In this document: in pieces, positions 11,901 through 26,900 of the stretch
Layout of the letters: the number at the start of each line of letters is the position of its first letter
Position numbering within the stretch: position 1 is the stretch's first letter
From: Cliona cf. orientalis
Taxonomy: Eukaryota; Porifera; Demospongiae; Clionaida; Clionaidae
DNA: 64,000 nucleotides
Direction of reading: 5' to 3'
Assembly: GCA_963930775.1 (NCBI GenBank)
Contig: OZ005696.1
Location: 4,650,001 to 4,714,000, forward strand
Notes under the pieces: generated by a model
What the model saw: only the letters and a program-made list of their open reading frames with translations
What the model was told of the DNA's origin: nothing
Database searches by the model: none
Made by a program: the position numbers and the translations under genes

Positions 11901-14900
11901 CTACTGCTAGGTATAGTTCAAGGTTTTGCACCATAATCCTTCAAGATGTTATAAAGAAGCTAGCTAATATCAATACGGTCCCCAAAAATCAGAGGCTACT
12001 GTGAGGGAAGTTGACTTGATGTTGGCACTGTAGTGTGGAGTTCGATACAACACAACAGGATTGTTGTTGCTGTGAACTTTAACAGCACTGCGTGTAGCTA
12101 ATGCCTTGCTGAGGGTTTTGTGCTCGAGAGCTCTAGTTCTAAGTGTCTTCTCTTGGAAGCCTTTGCAAGCAAAGCTGTGGGACTGCTAACGAGGTTCTCT
12201 AGCTAGCTAGGTGATTGATATTCACATAGTCACCCAGGATGTACAATAATTGCTCTGTGGTGGTGATCAAGGGCCAAATGTCCTCTGATCTTGGAATTGG
12301 CATGTCAGTGGGTCACAATTGCAAGGTGCAATAATTATTATAGTACTAGTGTATATTATTTGCACATAAGTGCAGTGTGTTGACGATTGTAGCATAGTAG
12401 TACATCTTGCATATTACTTATCTGACATACTGTAGAAACTAGTTGTTAAGTGCATGCGCTTATAACACACAGCAGCAAGAAAATAATAATATGCACTTAA
12501 CAAGAAGTATGTGCTTAATTAAAAGTGCTAAAGCACGGTAGGTGGGGCGTGTGTAAAGAATGTGTCGAGGGTAGAAAAGAGTTTCAATGGTGGCCAAGAA
12601 GTGACCAGAGAGCGTAATTCTCGATATTTTCTTCTTCAGCCTACTTTTAGTCTTCTTTCTGTAACCGATCGCTCGTCATTCAGGTGGCTTGCTGGGTATA
12701 TGTGCCTAACAAAGAGTGGTAAAGCTCGCATAAAACTATGCGCTTAACAGCGAGCAGCGCTTAACAACCAGTTTCTACAGTAAAATCATAATTCTGACAG
12801 GATACTCATTATAGCTATAGACAGCTGTTTAGTGCAAATCTGAGATTATCAGTGGCGGATTCAGAGCCTCCAGTAGGGGGATGCAAAGTTAAATAATTAC
12901 GCACAAATTTTTACCACGCCCCCTTTTATGATACCATACCCACTTAATTGCCGCCAAACGAGGCAACCAGAGATCAGTGGAACTGTAGTTTTTGTCCCTA
13001 CAGTTTATCAGTCAGATTTTATAGCTAAATGTATGTCAGATAAAGGTTTTTTGGCTAGAAGAGGGGTGGTTGAGTACCCAAAGCACCGCCCCCCTCTCCC
13101 CCCCCCCCCCCCGAATCCACCTCTGATTTTTGGTTTGATTGCAGAAACTTCATACAGGTTCAACAATACAGTCCCATGCCGTATTTTCCCGCTATTAAGC
13201 GCATGCACTTTTATCTCCACAGGAAAAAGACCTGCGCTTAATAGCGAGATGCGCCTAACAAAGAATAGCTGCATCCAAGAACGCATGCGCGCTCGCGGTA
13301 TCATTTAGGGGCGTGGCCAATCGATCGATCGCACAATCATTCTTGTTGCTGCATTATGCCCAGCTCGAGTAGTCGCTCATAGCTCGAAGAACCTGAGAAT
13401 CGATAGTAGCCATCGTGATTTTGAGTAACTTGAAACGACTGGAACCTTGGGCTAGCAAGAAAGTATGCAGATATCGAGGTCAAGGGTTACATATGTGCTT
13501 ATACACAAAATGCGCCTAACAATGAGTACTTAGGTCAGGAAAATAGTATGTGCTTAATAACGAATATGCGCTTATAAGCGAGATGCGCCTAATAACGAGA
13601 AATACGGTAATTCTCTTATATAGTAAAATACAACAACATCGGTTTAATAACAGATACTATTAATTGCAAATTTTACGATTTAGGTCAAATTGCAATACTT
13701 GATACCCATGAATATACAAAATTAAGTAATTTTGAAATTAGAAATAATGAGTGTCCACTATGGTCAAGGTCAGAATACGACTCATCTGGCTCTTTTATGT
13801 CTACCTACTGAATTTGCAGCTTGTTGCTGACAAGCCATGTTCAAACTCACCCCAAGTACAAAAAAAGAATGGCTTCCTGGAAGGTCTAACTAGAACGCTG
13901 CTCTGGAACTGAGTACATGTCAGCACCCCCAGTAGTAGCCTCAGCCCTAGTTATAGTTTACTTATTCTATCGTTAATAATGGACAGGTGGCCAGGATAGT
14001 GTTTGTAGGTGAGTGAAAATATTGCCAGTCAAAACTCATGCATGTCATATCGCTGCAGCAGCTATGCTTGTGGCAGCACCTGGAGTTGGTATGTGTTGTT
14101 TAGTACATCCTCAGTAGCAATTTACTTTTCTGTGGTTACGAGGCACTTTATAATACCGTATTCGCTCGATCAGACGCCGCGGCTACTATTTATTTCATCG
14201 CCCGAGTTTGTGCGGCGTTTATTCGAGAGCGGCGTTTATTAATACCAGTAGCTGCCAGAGAGGCAATCCTTAGAGAAACTGTCCATTGACAGAACTGATC
14301 TAGGAGATTCTGGCCCTTTTGCTGATGTAGAAGATTAGAACTTGTTCTAGACTGTTTCTCGTGTACCTGCCATCGAAAACGTGTCGCGAGGCATGTCCAC
14401 GTGCTGGTGTTCTCGAATAGTAGGCGTGGCGCGGCAACTAATCGAGAGTGGCGACTATTTCGTTCAGCACTTCCGGAGGTGCGGCGACTAATCGAGAGCG
14501 GCGTCTGATTGAGCAAATACGGTATAACAAGCATAAAAAATAATTGAATAAAATTGAAAGATGAAGTAGGGATGACAGTGCCAAAAAATACACAAACAAG
14601 ATTTGTAGGGATAACGTATCACATCCACCTATGGTATAATCTATGAAGTAACCTATGAGGTAATCATGAGAAAATTCAGGGCCTCAATGGAGCCTTTCTG
14701 AGACTTAAAAATCGGTGAATATCTAGTGAATACTGAGTGCTACTTTCTCCAACAAGTGCTGCTTGCCGAACTTCATGCGCTCTCTTGGTTGACATAATCC
14801 CGCGGATAAAGCTAGCCTTGTGTTGTATATAGCATCATGCATGCTACAGTACATTTACTTGCCATGCCATGACCAATCTGAAGTTTTCCAGGAAGCTGTA

Positions 14901-17900
14901 CAATGCTATCGAGTTTGTCTCCTGTGACTGAAACATCGAAATATGCACTGTCGAGGTCAAGAGTAAGTTTCAGACTCCATCTCAGCAATTGAGGCACCAG
15001 TGTACGATGAGGCATGTAGACAGCATACGTACTATATTGACGACCGTTACCATGTGCGCCATTAGAACTATGGGGATGTGGTTGAGTTTTTCATAATATG
15101 AACATACAGCTATTCCGCAATCAATACCAGTAAATAATTAGAGGTAGCCAAAGGGCAAAATTAAAGCACTTGCAATTAAACCTGTCCTTAAGGTATATCC
15201 AAACCCCTTTAGCCTCGTGGAGGAATCAAGGAATCGGATGAGCAAAAAGTTTGGATAACGTTTACCACATTCAATAGTGCCTGCAAAAAAGCATATGACA
15301 TGGACTTATCCAGCATTTCAATGATTCTAGCTTTTTCCTTGATCAACATAATTCGCTTGTTTTTTACTTACTAGAATATTGTAGAACTAGACTTGGTAGC
15401 CATTGTTTAACGCAGTGCAGTGGCTACTTTCCGTAAGGCAGCTGCGCAACCAAAAGTTCATTGTACATGTGCAAATCGGCCACGTGGTTGCAATTTTTAC
15501 TTGCACCCTCTACACTTACATTGCAGTACAGTCCTACTAGTGTGCCCTAAGGTAGTTATCAGACCTTGTACATAAATATACAATGTTTGATAAGTGATTT
15601 ATCAACCTCATATGGAGAAATCTGATTGGTCAGAATTTATAACCATGGTGTATCTGTGCATGCTCATACTTGGGCTAATTTGCAAGATTTTGTAGGTATA
15701 ACCTCGATATTCAACGTTGAGATACTATGCAATTGCGTTGTGATAGTACTATGCGTATGTACTATGGTGAGGTTGAAGGTTAAATGCCATAAGTGGGCGG
15801 AGTAATTGGATGCTGAGTTGGTGAATCTATAGGAGCTCAAGCAGCTGTGGAGGAAGATACTGGCTAGGAAGGCACATATTTTTTGTAAAGTTTAGTACTG
15901 CACTGGCCAACAAGAAAGTCATCGCTGTGAAAGTTCGAAGCATCTTAGCGGCCTTCTTGAAGGCCTGGACATGAGCTGATGGTAGGTATATTAAATACTA
16001 GATGGCTTTCATGGTCATGACAATTCAAAACTTTTATTTGCTGTGTTGCTGCATAGATTATATATTCCCCTCCCCTGCATAGAATATACAATCTATGGTT
16101 GCTGGGCGCTGCTCGAGCGGCCAGCGCTGTTGTTGCTACCATGAAGACGTCGTCAGGGCCTCGTAGCCCATGGTACAAGTCCGTAATATACCTTGGTTCG
16201 GTCTCTACGTGATTAACACAGCGTCGGACCTTCAGACCTCAGTTGTGTAAATAGCGTAGAGACCTGCACCTTGGTATATAACGTATACTTACACGTACAT
16301 GGTGATTTGCTACTGTTGGATGGTCATCATGGGAAGATTCTATATATGAACTTTGACCTAAATTTTTGTAGTATAAAACACAAACTAAACACAGGAATCA
16401 GATATATCCCATGATGGTAGATACCATGTGAAATACATGAGCGAATTCAAAAAAGAGGTAACTAAGTGTATTTCCCGAATTTTTGTTTCAAAATGTTTAT
16501 CTTTAGAATAGCTATGAACTTCAAACCTGGCATGAATATTCTGCCATCATCCTATTACACTTGCTACAAATTGCGAGTCTTGTCCACTTCCAGTATCAGT
16601 CACTATGCACGCGTGAAATTTTAATTTTTGAATGACGTCATTGAGCGTGAGCGGGAGGTCAAGCAGGTGAAGATATTGCGGTGTCTTTGTCTCGTTCCTC
16701 GCTTTACTGTTCTACTTCTGGTGATTGCTACAGCCGTTTAGTCTTCAGGAAAGGTGAATAATAATTATTATGAACGAAAAATAATAAGCTGGTTTCACTG
16801 ACTAGGTGCTTCAAGGTCATGAAGTAGCCTTACTTTTCATGTCTGAAAATGGCGGCCACTTTGGTGTCCCATGGTCGATCTACCTCTCAGAACAAGTCAA
16901 AAACGCCTAGATGGACTTATTTTACTACAAGGCAAATGATGAACGTGAGTTTTAAGTGAATTAGGTGTCTGAAAATGTTTTATATCAAGGTTTGTATAGG
17001 CATCTGGGTGGTATGCTGTCAGTTTGGGTGCTTTATGCTCTCTTTGTAGTCTCAGCTGCCATCATAGTAGATGTGGTCATCACCGGCTAATTATATGTGA
17101 TGTTCTCTGAGGTTTTCTTCATTCGTTAAGGAATTATATGCTAAAAATCATTTTCTGGGACATGCATCTGAATTGAGGACGATCTGCAGGCAGATCTCTT
17201 CATCAAACCAAGACTATTTGTGTCAGATGAACTGGAGTAGTATTTAACACAGGAGTTTGATGGTAAGTGCTGTAATTATCACATTATCTCAAATATGCAG
17301 TGAGAAGCTACTCTCCTTGCTGCCTTTAAAATTCTAGAGATTCACTCCTGCACACATTAATACGTACCTCTCAGCCTGTGAATCAAACATGGTCATTCTT
17401 TGCAGGACTGCAAGGAGTATGTAGATCTGTATATCTTTACCTAGAATGCATAGCGCATGTACACTGTGTACATGTGTATGTACACATGTAATTTCATGCG
17501 CACGCACACACATGCATTGTGCATCTTTATTGTGATATTGTGGTGTGCATGTGCAGAGCACAAAATAACAGCTGGCCATCGGCCATTTTCTGTGCATTTC
17601 AACCAGATGGCTGCTCAAGCTACTTCTTGGTCGGTCATAGTGTCCAGGCAAAAGTTTCCAAAGCTATAAAACTACCAGTATGGTTTGGATAGAAATATCT
17701 ACTATCAATGTCTCACTTATACAGTCTACTAGAACTTTATCTTACTTTTTATATCAAAAAAACGAGCAAACAAGCTTCTTTGCAGTCGTTCTTGCTGTTC
17801 GTTCTATTTCTCAGTAGCCAAACACGATAAGTCAAAGTGCAATTGTTGTGCAAGATGTGCATGTGTACCTGTGGTTAAAGTAATTGACCTTGCTTGTTGC

Positions 17901-20900
17901 TTCCTAGTACAGCCCCCTAGCACTTGTACTCCCAGTTGTACAAGCCTTAAGCAGAGACTAGAGATAGCAAGGAATCTGGACTCAGTGGCATGTCCTAGCA
18001 AATGGAGCAAATGACCGACCAACTTGGGAATGGGTTGGCCATCATGGCCACCCCTTTTGAAACCTTATTTTGTCCTCTGCATGTGTACTGTAGGTGTGTG
18101 TGCTTGTGTTCTTGTAGCTGTACAGTACTAGTATGCCTGAGTGTGTATGGTGCACCGGTGGGAAAGGAGGTAGTTGCCCTGTAATTATAATATTGCTAAT
18201 ACAGAAGGCTGTTGGTCCTATTTTGAATTCATTCACTCTTTCCATGTGAAAGGTTGTCTGGTGTGGCTGACCCTTGCGCGAGAGTGAGGGTCAATAATGT
18301 CAGACTATTGTAATGTATGTTTTGATGAATGTAACATATGTGACCTGCTATGAGAAAAGGGACCATTTGTGGACGATGATAGTGTTCAACTTTTATGCCC
18401 AAATAGCTTGCTTTCAACAAAATTATGTAGCTGGTAGTGAGTAGCTACAGCCTATGCATGTGTAGGCACAAACAGAGCGGATCAGCTACATGTACAGTAA
18501 ATTACTCCATACATGCAACAAGCTACATACTACAAACAAAAAACAACTCCCAAATGGTCCCTTTTCTCATAGCTGGTCACATATATATAACACAGTACTT
18601 TATTCTAATTACCTAGAGTTGCAGAAGTTGAGAAATTATCTGTAAAGTTGAACATTAGCAGTGAAGAAACCCAAGCTGATCAGAGTATACACCTCACTCA
18701 TCGTTTGTGCATGTCACCTTGATTTTGTGTGCACAGTATTATCATGCTTATGTTATTTGATCTGAAATCATTGTGTTATACTTTAACAATACTGCAACGA
18801 TTCATCATTTTGAGCTTGTCATGAGCTGGGCAAACCATGTTCACTTTTGGAGGGTTGCAACTTCATGCTTATTTCTGGCTGGAACAACGGGAAATAAAAA
18901 TATGTGAAGGATATCAACAGTACAATGTTATTTGGATCCAAAAGTTGGGAACGCAGGTGTCTGAAAATGTTTTATATCGACTTTTAGACAAAATTTTGAG
19001 CAGCAAATATCTCGATCCTCACTGGCTCCATACTGTTGGATCTAACCAGCACTAAATCCATGATATCCACGTCCTACTCAGCTTTCTAAGACCAAATGGC
19101 CAATAGACAGGCGTGATAAACTGCTATAGCGCCTAGTAGTGACCTACTCCCCTCGATTGCCGATTTTTGCTGATGTCAGCAGAAAAATAACTTGTACGTA
19201 ATTTATATGGACTTCCGGCATGCGTGCGGAGCGACTGGTATGGGCAGGGTGAGTGCACGTTGATCACAATCGAATAATGCCATATTTTATGGTTCTCACT
19301 GGTGGCTTGCTCTAGCTTCTATCTTTGAAGTACAAGGCTCAAACTGCCAACAAACCAAGTCCGAAGTTTAGGGCTCTCACTGCCATGAAATGGTGGCAGG
19401 TTGAAGTGACAACGTTTTGTGCAAAGTTAGCCCTATTCTCAAATTCGCCCACATGATAATTATCATGATTAACCCAAGGGAGAAGTCACTTAAATGAGGT
19501 TATCAAACTTTAATTATCAACCTGCAAATGCAGTGCATGCTTGTATGGTAATTAAGCGATCTATGCCAGAACATCGATCTATCTATTAGACCATAGATGT
19601 AACAAATACTGCAATTTGATTGGCTACTGACAGGTATCTATATCTCAGAGTCACCTATAAGCTTCTCATAGTCACCTACAAGATTTTCATAGTCATCTAC
19701 AAGTTTTGCCCTCTGGCTCTTAGCAATACAAAACTATATGACCTGAACTTGTTAGACACTGTTTAGTCGGTTTCTATGTGATTTAGAAGACCTCAGGGCT
19801 CTCATAGGACCCTCACTCTGCTCGGGATTCTAGGTATGTCTGAATCTGCTGTTTTTAACCCTTGGTGCATGCCAGAGGAGGTCGGACATGCATAGTGCAA
19901 TACATAAAGACAAAAATCTTTGAATTGTGGGATAATACTTTGTCAGTGACTCCATAATGATGAAACATCGCATCCTGGCCTATTGTGATCATCAAAATAG
20001 TGTTACTTGTATGATGGGGTGCATATTTACAATATATTCCATCGCATTCCATGTATGTAAAGGAGCTCAAAGGTATCCCATGGTTGATTTTCTCACGGGG
20101 CACAGGTTGGGCACCGACATCTCTTCTGAACATAGACTAACTGGCCAAGTTTTATTCCCCAATTCCAAAAATTCCTCAATTATGTATGAGACCTTGTCCA
20201 ACCTCCTCTGGGTGCATGCGTCATAGGGTTACGGTAGTCATTCTGTGTGTCTGTCTGTCATTCTGTCTGTCTGTCTGTCTGTAATCGAGCTAGCTGCTAC
20301 ATACCTCATTTATACGTTGAAAATCCTGTATCATTAGGCTTTCTATGCTGATTTCAACGTATGCATTGTGTGGATTTTGTTGAAAATGCTTTGTTCAGAA
20401 GTTCTGGCGACATTTGCTGACCACCACGGCCTTCTTAGCTTCTTGACCAGCTCATCATGGACAAAGGAGGCAGCGATGGCTTCTTTTCAAGAAGACTAGT
20501 GTGTAGGAGTAGCGATAGTTCTTATAACTTGACAGAGTCATCACTGATCATGGTAGACTATCAATAACGCTTCTTGGCTTATACTTTCTTTGTGTGTAAC
20601 TAAACAGCTTATCAGGCATATACGCACACGTGCATGCATATTACGTAATTGTATGCATTCTTGTGGAGTGGTTACACTCACTGCTGCTAACAGGCGTAGG
20701 CTGGACTAGTATAAATGTAGTCTAGTTGCCAGCCCCTTCACCCAGACTATTAAGGCTGAATAGCTTGCAAGCACACTGACTTTTGTATGATAGTCTGGCT
20801 AGCTAAGCTTGTACATGTATGCATGCATGCATGCAGCAATTAATCGCTTGGACCCATATATGAGCAACTTGCAATGATAATATTGGACATGCAATAGCCG

Positions 20901-23900
20901 GCACCACAGTACGTGTACATGTGGTGCTCGATACAACATACCAGGGTTGTCATTAATTGCTGAGAGCTGTTGAAATCTTGAACAATGCTGCATAACATTA
21001 GCCTTGTCCAGATCCCCAGCCCTAGCTAGCTAATGCCATGCAACGCGCCGAGGGTTTTGTGCTCGAGAGAGGTCTAGTTTCAAATTGAAGTGCATTTTTG
21101 TCATTAAATCAAATCCATTTCATAGCGCATGCCTGCATGTGGCATGCCAGTTTTGAGTTATCATGATAGCTATTTAACCGTGAATTTGAATCTTAGCAGA
21201 ACAGCCATCTGCTCAGCCACCAAATTTGGCCCATATATGCCCCAGGTACAGAATAGCTAGTGAAGGCGATTGTACTGTACAACCCATACATACATTATGC
21301 CATTAAATTAAATTAGCACCTTTACCTCGCAATACTTTTTCAACCGCAGCTTGATAAGCAGGTACCCTTGATGCAAGTTGTATACCAGTACCATTTTCAG
21401 AATCGGTAGAGAACTTGGTATCAGTGCTGTCTGAAGCATAAAATTGGAAAGGTGTCAGAAATCCAAGAGAACCCATATGAAACGACATTATTGGAGGAAT
21501 CGATTTCTGTGTGTGAAAAGAGATCAGATAAACTATTACAATGGGATTACTATGGACATGACATAAAGGTTGAGCTCCTATAGCATAGAATTACATACCA
21601 TACAGTGGGAAAAGTTCGCTGGTGCAAAAACTTTGAAATTGCTTATTATAATTAATTATCGCGTCTTCTCCACATGGAGACCACACCCATGTCTAAATGT
21701 GGTTGCCGTGAGTGTTAAAAGATAATAAGCAACATGGTGGTTGAGTCTACTTTTTAGATCCTTTCGCTGTTGCTGTGGTGAAGGACGCTAGCACCGAAAA
21801 AAGGCTCAAATACTAGAGCTCTGTAGAGCACATACCCCGCGCGCACATTGTGCAATCTATAGAATTGCTTTTGTGTGCATGGCTATAATTTTGTGAACTT
21901 CAGAAAGTTAGTGGAAGTGCAGCTTAATTGTTATATGTGGCTACCAGAGGTCCCGGTGACAAAAAAAGTACTCTCTCTGCACCTACTAGGAGATATGAAC
22001 TGATACTTCCAATATTTTGTTGTAATAGGATGTGAATGGACCATAGATTTCACGAGCATTATTAATTTCGATGATCTTTACCAGTCCTATTCTTGGCTAC
22101 TTAGTTGTGCGCATGAGCAGAAAACACAATGGCACGCATTATGCATTGAGTAGGCATTGAGTAGGCACTGTCGATAGGTGTAGCTATGTTTGCCAACAAA
22201 AAGGCACTATTTGTGATGCCCGTGGACCGTGTCCATCGATGTGACACACACTGAAGGTAGTTTTTCGCCGAATTCGATTGATTCGTTGTGCTTATGAGTC
22301 GCTTAGATGCCGTATCTTGAGATTCTTCGGGTTTTCAAACAAGTGCTATACTTGGCCGTGCTCCGATCAATGGACTGTCGTGAACGACAGCAAAGTCAGT
22401 TTGTTCGAGTCTCTGGTCTTCAGAAGTTGACGCAGAAAATTGGACTATTGTATACATATAGAAATGGTCGACATTCGTTTGCATTTCTGACAAAACCGCA
22501 TTAAAACATATGTGAATTGTATCCATGCACAATCATTTCTAAATTGCGCATTGAATACTATCCTGCAACCTTAAGTGATAATCAGCTATAGATGTCGGAG
22601 TAGGATGGTGAGAGGGGGCAGCAATGGAGTATGTTCCACAGCCTAGAGAAGGGGCTGCCTAGGCCTCAGGCTGTAGCTTTGTATTGAAGCTGAGTTCTAA
22701 TTTTGTACTATTTTTAACAGCGTGTAACTTGGGAACCGCTCTATGGAAAAATCTCGTTTCAATCGCATATTGTAGAGCAACACAGGAGCTATTGAATGGT
22801 ACTTGAATCATGGGAATCCATCCAAGGGAACCAAAATGTACCACTTTTGCGCGAGGCACTTTTATGAGCACTTGCAAACAACATGCACAGAAGCGATTGC
22901 TGTGGAGCTCATGAATGTCTTCGGATTATAGGACTTGAACGAGCAGAAAGTAGAAGAGTTGCTCTGTCTGTGGTCTTTGTTTGGAGTCCTAGAAGTGAAA
23001 GATGGCCTAGACAGAACAGGTGCAAAAATTGCATGCACTGGAATGTGCCACCGGATATACTTCCTGGATCTGCAACAATAAGAGCTATCGCCAGTCCTAC
23101 ACACTAGTCTTCTTGAAAGAAGCCATTGCTGTCTCTTTTATCGATTGTGAGCTGGTCCAGAAGCAGAAGGCCGTGGTGGTCAGCAAATGTCGCCAAAACT
23201 TCTGAACAAAGCGTTTTCAACGAAATCCACAAAATACATATGTTGAAATCAGCATAGAAAGCCTAATGATACCTGATTTTCCATATATAAACGAGGTATG
23301 TAGCAGTTAGCTTGGTAACAGATAGACTGACAGACAGATAGACAAACACAACAACTACTGTAACCCTCGTGCATGCACTGGCAAGCTATGGTAAGGTGCG
23401 ACCAGGGCTGGTTCAGACAGCCATGGAGCCATGCCATGTTGGATGAATTTTAGCCAATGACTGACCGTTATATATGTACTTTACTCAATTCCAGCAATTT
23501 TGGTGGACAAAGCATGAGACAAGTAAATGGAAAAAAGGAGCAGAGATGATTAACAATTGCTCACTAAGAGAGAAACTGTACCTGAAACATTGATGATGTA
23601 TATAGAAGTGTGCCATCTCCACCAACACATATTACGAAGTCCACTTGTTCCAGTAGGCTGCTTTGAGAATCTAATACCAACAGCAATTGCCACATTTACT
23701 TACAATGTACAATGCATATATATGTATATGGATATGATAGCAATGACTACAACAATATTGTACATTACTATAGAGTATACTGCTGCACCTGTTGTGGTGT
23801 GCCATTCAATTTAATAATAATGCATTATGGTACACACCTAAATCATGGTCATTCCAAGACTGCAGTAGATGCTTGATTGGCTGATATACGTCTGTACAAA

Positions 23901-26900
23901 TCAACTTCTCACTGAGAATGGCAGGCTCAACAATCACAGTGAGATTCTTTTCCTGATAATTTATTGCCCATAACATAATTATAGCATACATGTACATGTA
24001 CCGTATTTATTCGAATACTAGTCGCGGCTACCATTAATTTCAGCCTTGCTAAAGTACGGCTACTATTCGAGGGCGGCTTTTATTAATTTTGGAGCTCCTC
24101 AATAACATGGACACGGTAGACTCGATTTCAGGACTGATTTTCGAACATTCAAGATTTATCGTTGAGAAATAAGCAGCAGAACCAAGTCAAGGACGTTTCT
24201 GCTACGTTTTTGCCTTAAACTATACTCGAATAAACCGATCATTCATGGATTGCAGTCGTGGCCATGCCAACTTAATTGTGTTCGCGCATGCGTGTGGCTA
24301 CTACTCGAGGGCGGCTACTATTTCTTTCGCAGAGCTCCATGTGCGGCTACTATTCGAGGGCGGCTACCAATCGGGGTGCGGCTTCTATTCGAATAAATAG
24401 GGTCATTGCAATTACAAGTACCATAAAATTATATATGTTGCTGGAAACTTTCTCCTTGAGAAAAATTTCATCACACAATTACACCACCTGCTCTCGGTGA
24501 AAATTTCAGCCAAAAATTTGTTGTCCTATTCAGTATACACTAAGACCTACTGGAATGATGTTTTCTTGCATATGATTATGCACATGTGCGTTTGGTACAT
24601 GCAATAATCTTATATAAGCCTGTATATCTATCCATATACTGCGCCCTACCCAGGACAGAATGAATTTTTCTTATTTTTGAAGGCTTGTTTCTCGAAGCAC
24701 CTCGAGCAGTTCTGTTCCATGCCACTGCTATACACTGCCATTATGATACAGACATTGAGGATGCCTTGTTTTTCGTTCTGGAATGAGGTGCATGTTATAG
24801 ATTTGTCCCGAATTCAAAGTTTCATTCAGCCAGAAAATATCAAGAAATGGATGAGCAAGTTGAACTATATCACAAAGAAAGTACTCAAGATTAAGAGTTA
24901 GTAGCTACTACCAAGAAAATAGAACAGACTAAAGTGATAAATTATTTTAAATCTTCAAAGTGCGTTTTGTGGTGGCTGAGTGGTCTTGGAAGACTCGGGA
25001 TTCAGCAAAGTAACTGCTCTGGTACTTACCTACTTACGGACCAAGTGCCTTAGCACTGGTTTGAGTGTTACAGATTTGCCTCGAATTCAAAGATGAGATC
25101 AGCCATACGTGGCTGGAAACTGGTTCATCTCTACATCGGTCATCTCGGCACACTTAGTCTTGTTCTTGGTATCAATGTGAAGCTCAGCTCTTCTTCTTTT
25201 CAATGGTACTTTAGATAGAATAATAGCTATCACTATAAGATACAGTTGTATGGATATGCACTATTTTGATCAGAAATTCTGGCTATACCGTACCATGAAG
25301 TGCTATAAGTACGTGCATGAACAAGTACGTGAATCAGTCAAAACGGCCTCTTTAAAGTTACATAATCTTTATGCTTAAACATTTCTACAATGTATATTGT
25401 ATGGCGTGATAAAAACTTATGCAACCATTGCTTGACTAAGTTAGTACCACAGCTCCTAAACTACATAACCTCAACAAACAGCTATTGCATGTATGAATGA
25501 TTGGCCCAAGTGAACCACATTGCACATGGGATAATTTTGTGTCCACTAACAGCCAGCATGCATTAATATAAAAATATTCATTCATTCATTCATGGATGTG
25601 TCCGGGTAATAGATCTTAGATGATTAGAAAATGAATTACTATAAATCGCAAATATTTTGTGTCCAAATATTTCATGCGATAAATTTTTGCATTCAACAAT
25701 TTTAGGATAAACAACCCTGTACCACAATATTATCAGCGTATAATAATATTATTATATTTAATTTTCACATAAGCCAGGTTGTCCGCAACTATTGCCTCAA
25801 TTAGCTCTCATCCTGAGCAGACAGTTGTCCAGACATAGCTTCAACAGAAGGTATCGGTATCCAGCTCTAGTGTAAAGATATCTTTTAAGCCCAACTACTG
25901 AGCCACACAACTGTAGTTAGATCCTACTTGTAACAAATACATGCAGTGATCTGATTGGTTAAACTGTAGAGTATCTATCCTTCATAAAATACCTTGTAAG
26001 CACCATAAAAAACCTTTTAAGCTCCATAAAAACCTGGTAAATTTTATGGCTAGTTTGTTGCTACGCAATTGTTTATACAAAGCTTTTGGGCATTGTTGCT
26101 AGGATCTAAAGTAGTTAGACACTGTTTAGTCGGTTTCTACGTGATTTAGAAGACCTCAGGGCTGTGTCTAACTATTATATAGGCAATGCAATCAAAGTTT
26201 ATTAGTCACTACAGTGTACTGGCTCGAATTAGCTGCAATCTTGTATGTCCTGTGAAAAATGTAAAATGGATTCAGAAGACACCAGAAACAGTCTGAGACT
26301 GTAATTTTCCTGGGGAAGCATGCCACCAGACCTCTCTAGTTTCAGTATGCTTATGCATGCCACTGCCCAACATAACACTCTGACTACACTTTGTCCGATC
26401 ACATAAAATTGCCTCCTCCGGCCCTTAAGGTTAAGGGACAGTGTTCTGCCCACGCATGGTCAAAGTTCACATGAATAATAAATGAGACAGCTATATTCCA
26501 GTTTTTGTCCATGTTCTTTGCACAGTCAAGGCACAGGTAAGTAGCTCTTCTGATGCCTGCCCCATGGTCCACAAAAACGAAGAACAAACCAGCCACTTTG
26601 CCACTGTCTGTCTGCAAGCGCAGGTAAGTATTGCAATTTTCTACATCAGTTTTTGCCAAGGTAAACAGCCTCTATGTAATGATATACAAACGAAACGATA
26701 GCTTACGAGTCTCTACAGGGCCAAGTATAGCGACTGATCTCTGTTGAGTTACACGAACAGAAAGCGAACATATAAACTTACTGCTCAGCTGCCATTTGAC
26801 TCGCTTAATGGAGGGCCTCCAGTACAAAACCTTGTCTGACGATTCACCATCTTTGAATTTTCGAAAGAGCGCTATACTTGGCCCTGCTCTGATTGATGGA

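Noticed and set aside
14812..15015. Reverse transcriptase fragment from [12 protein letters not shown]
   Set aside because: Only a loose match to motif A and no neighbouring RT motifs in any frame.
26399..26659. 86-codon minus-strand open frame as a gene
   Set aside because: It falls within the TTAA-flanked repeat and is broken in the other copies.
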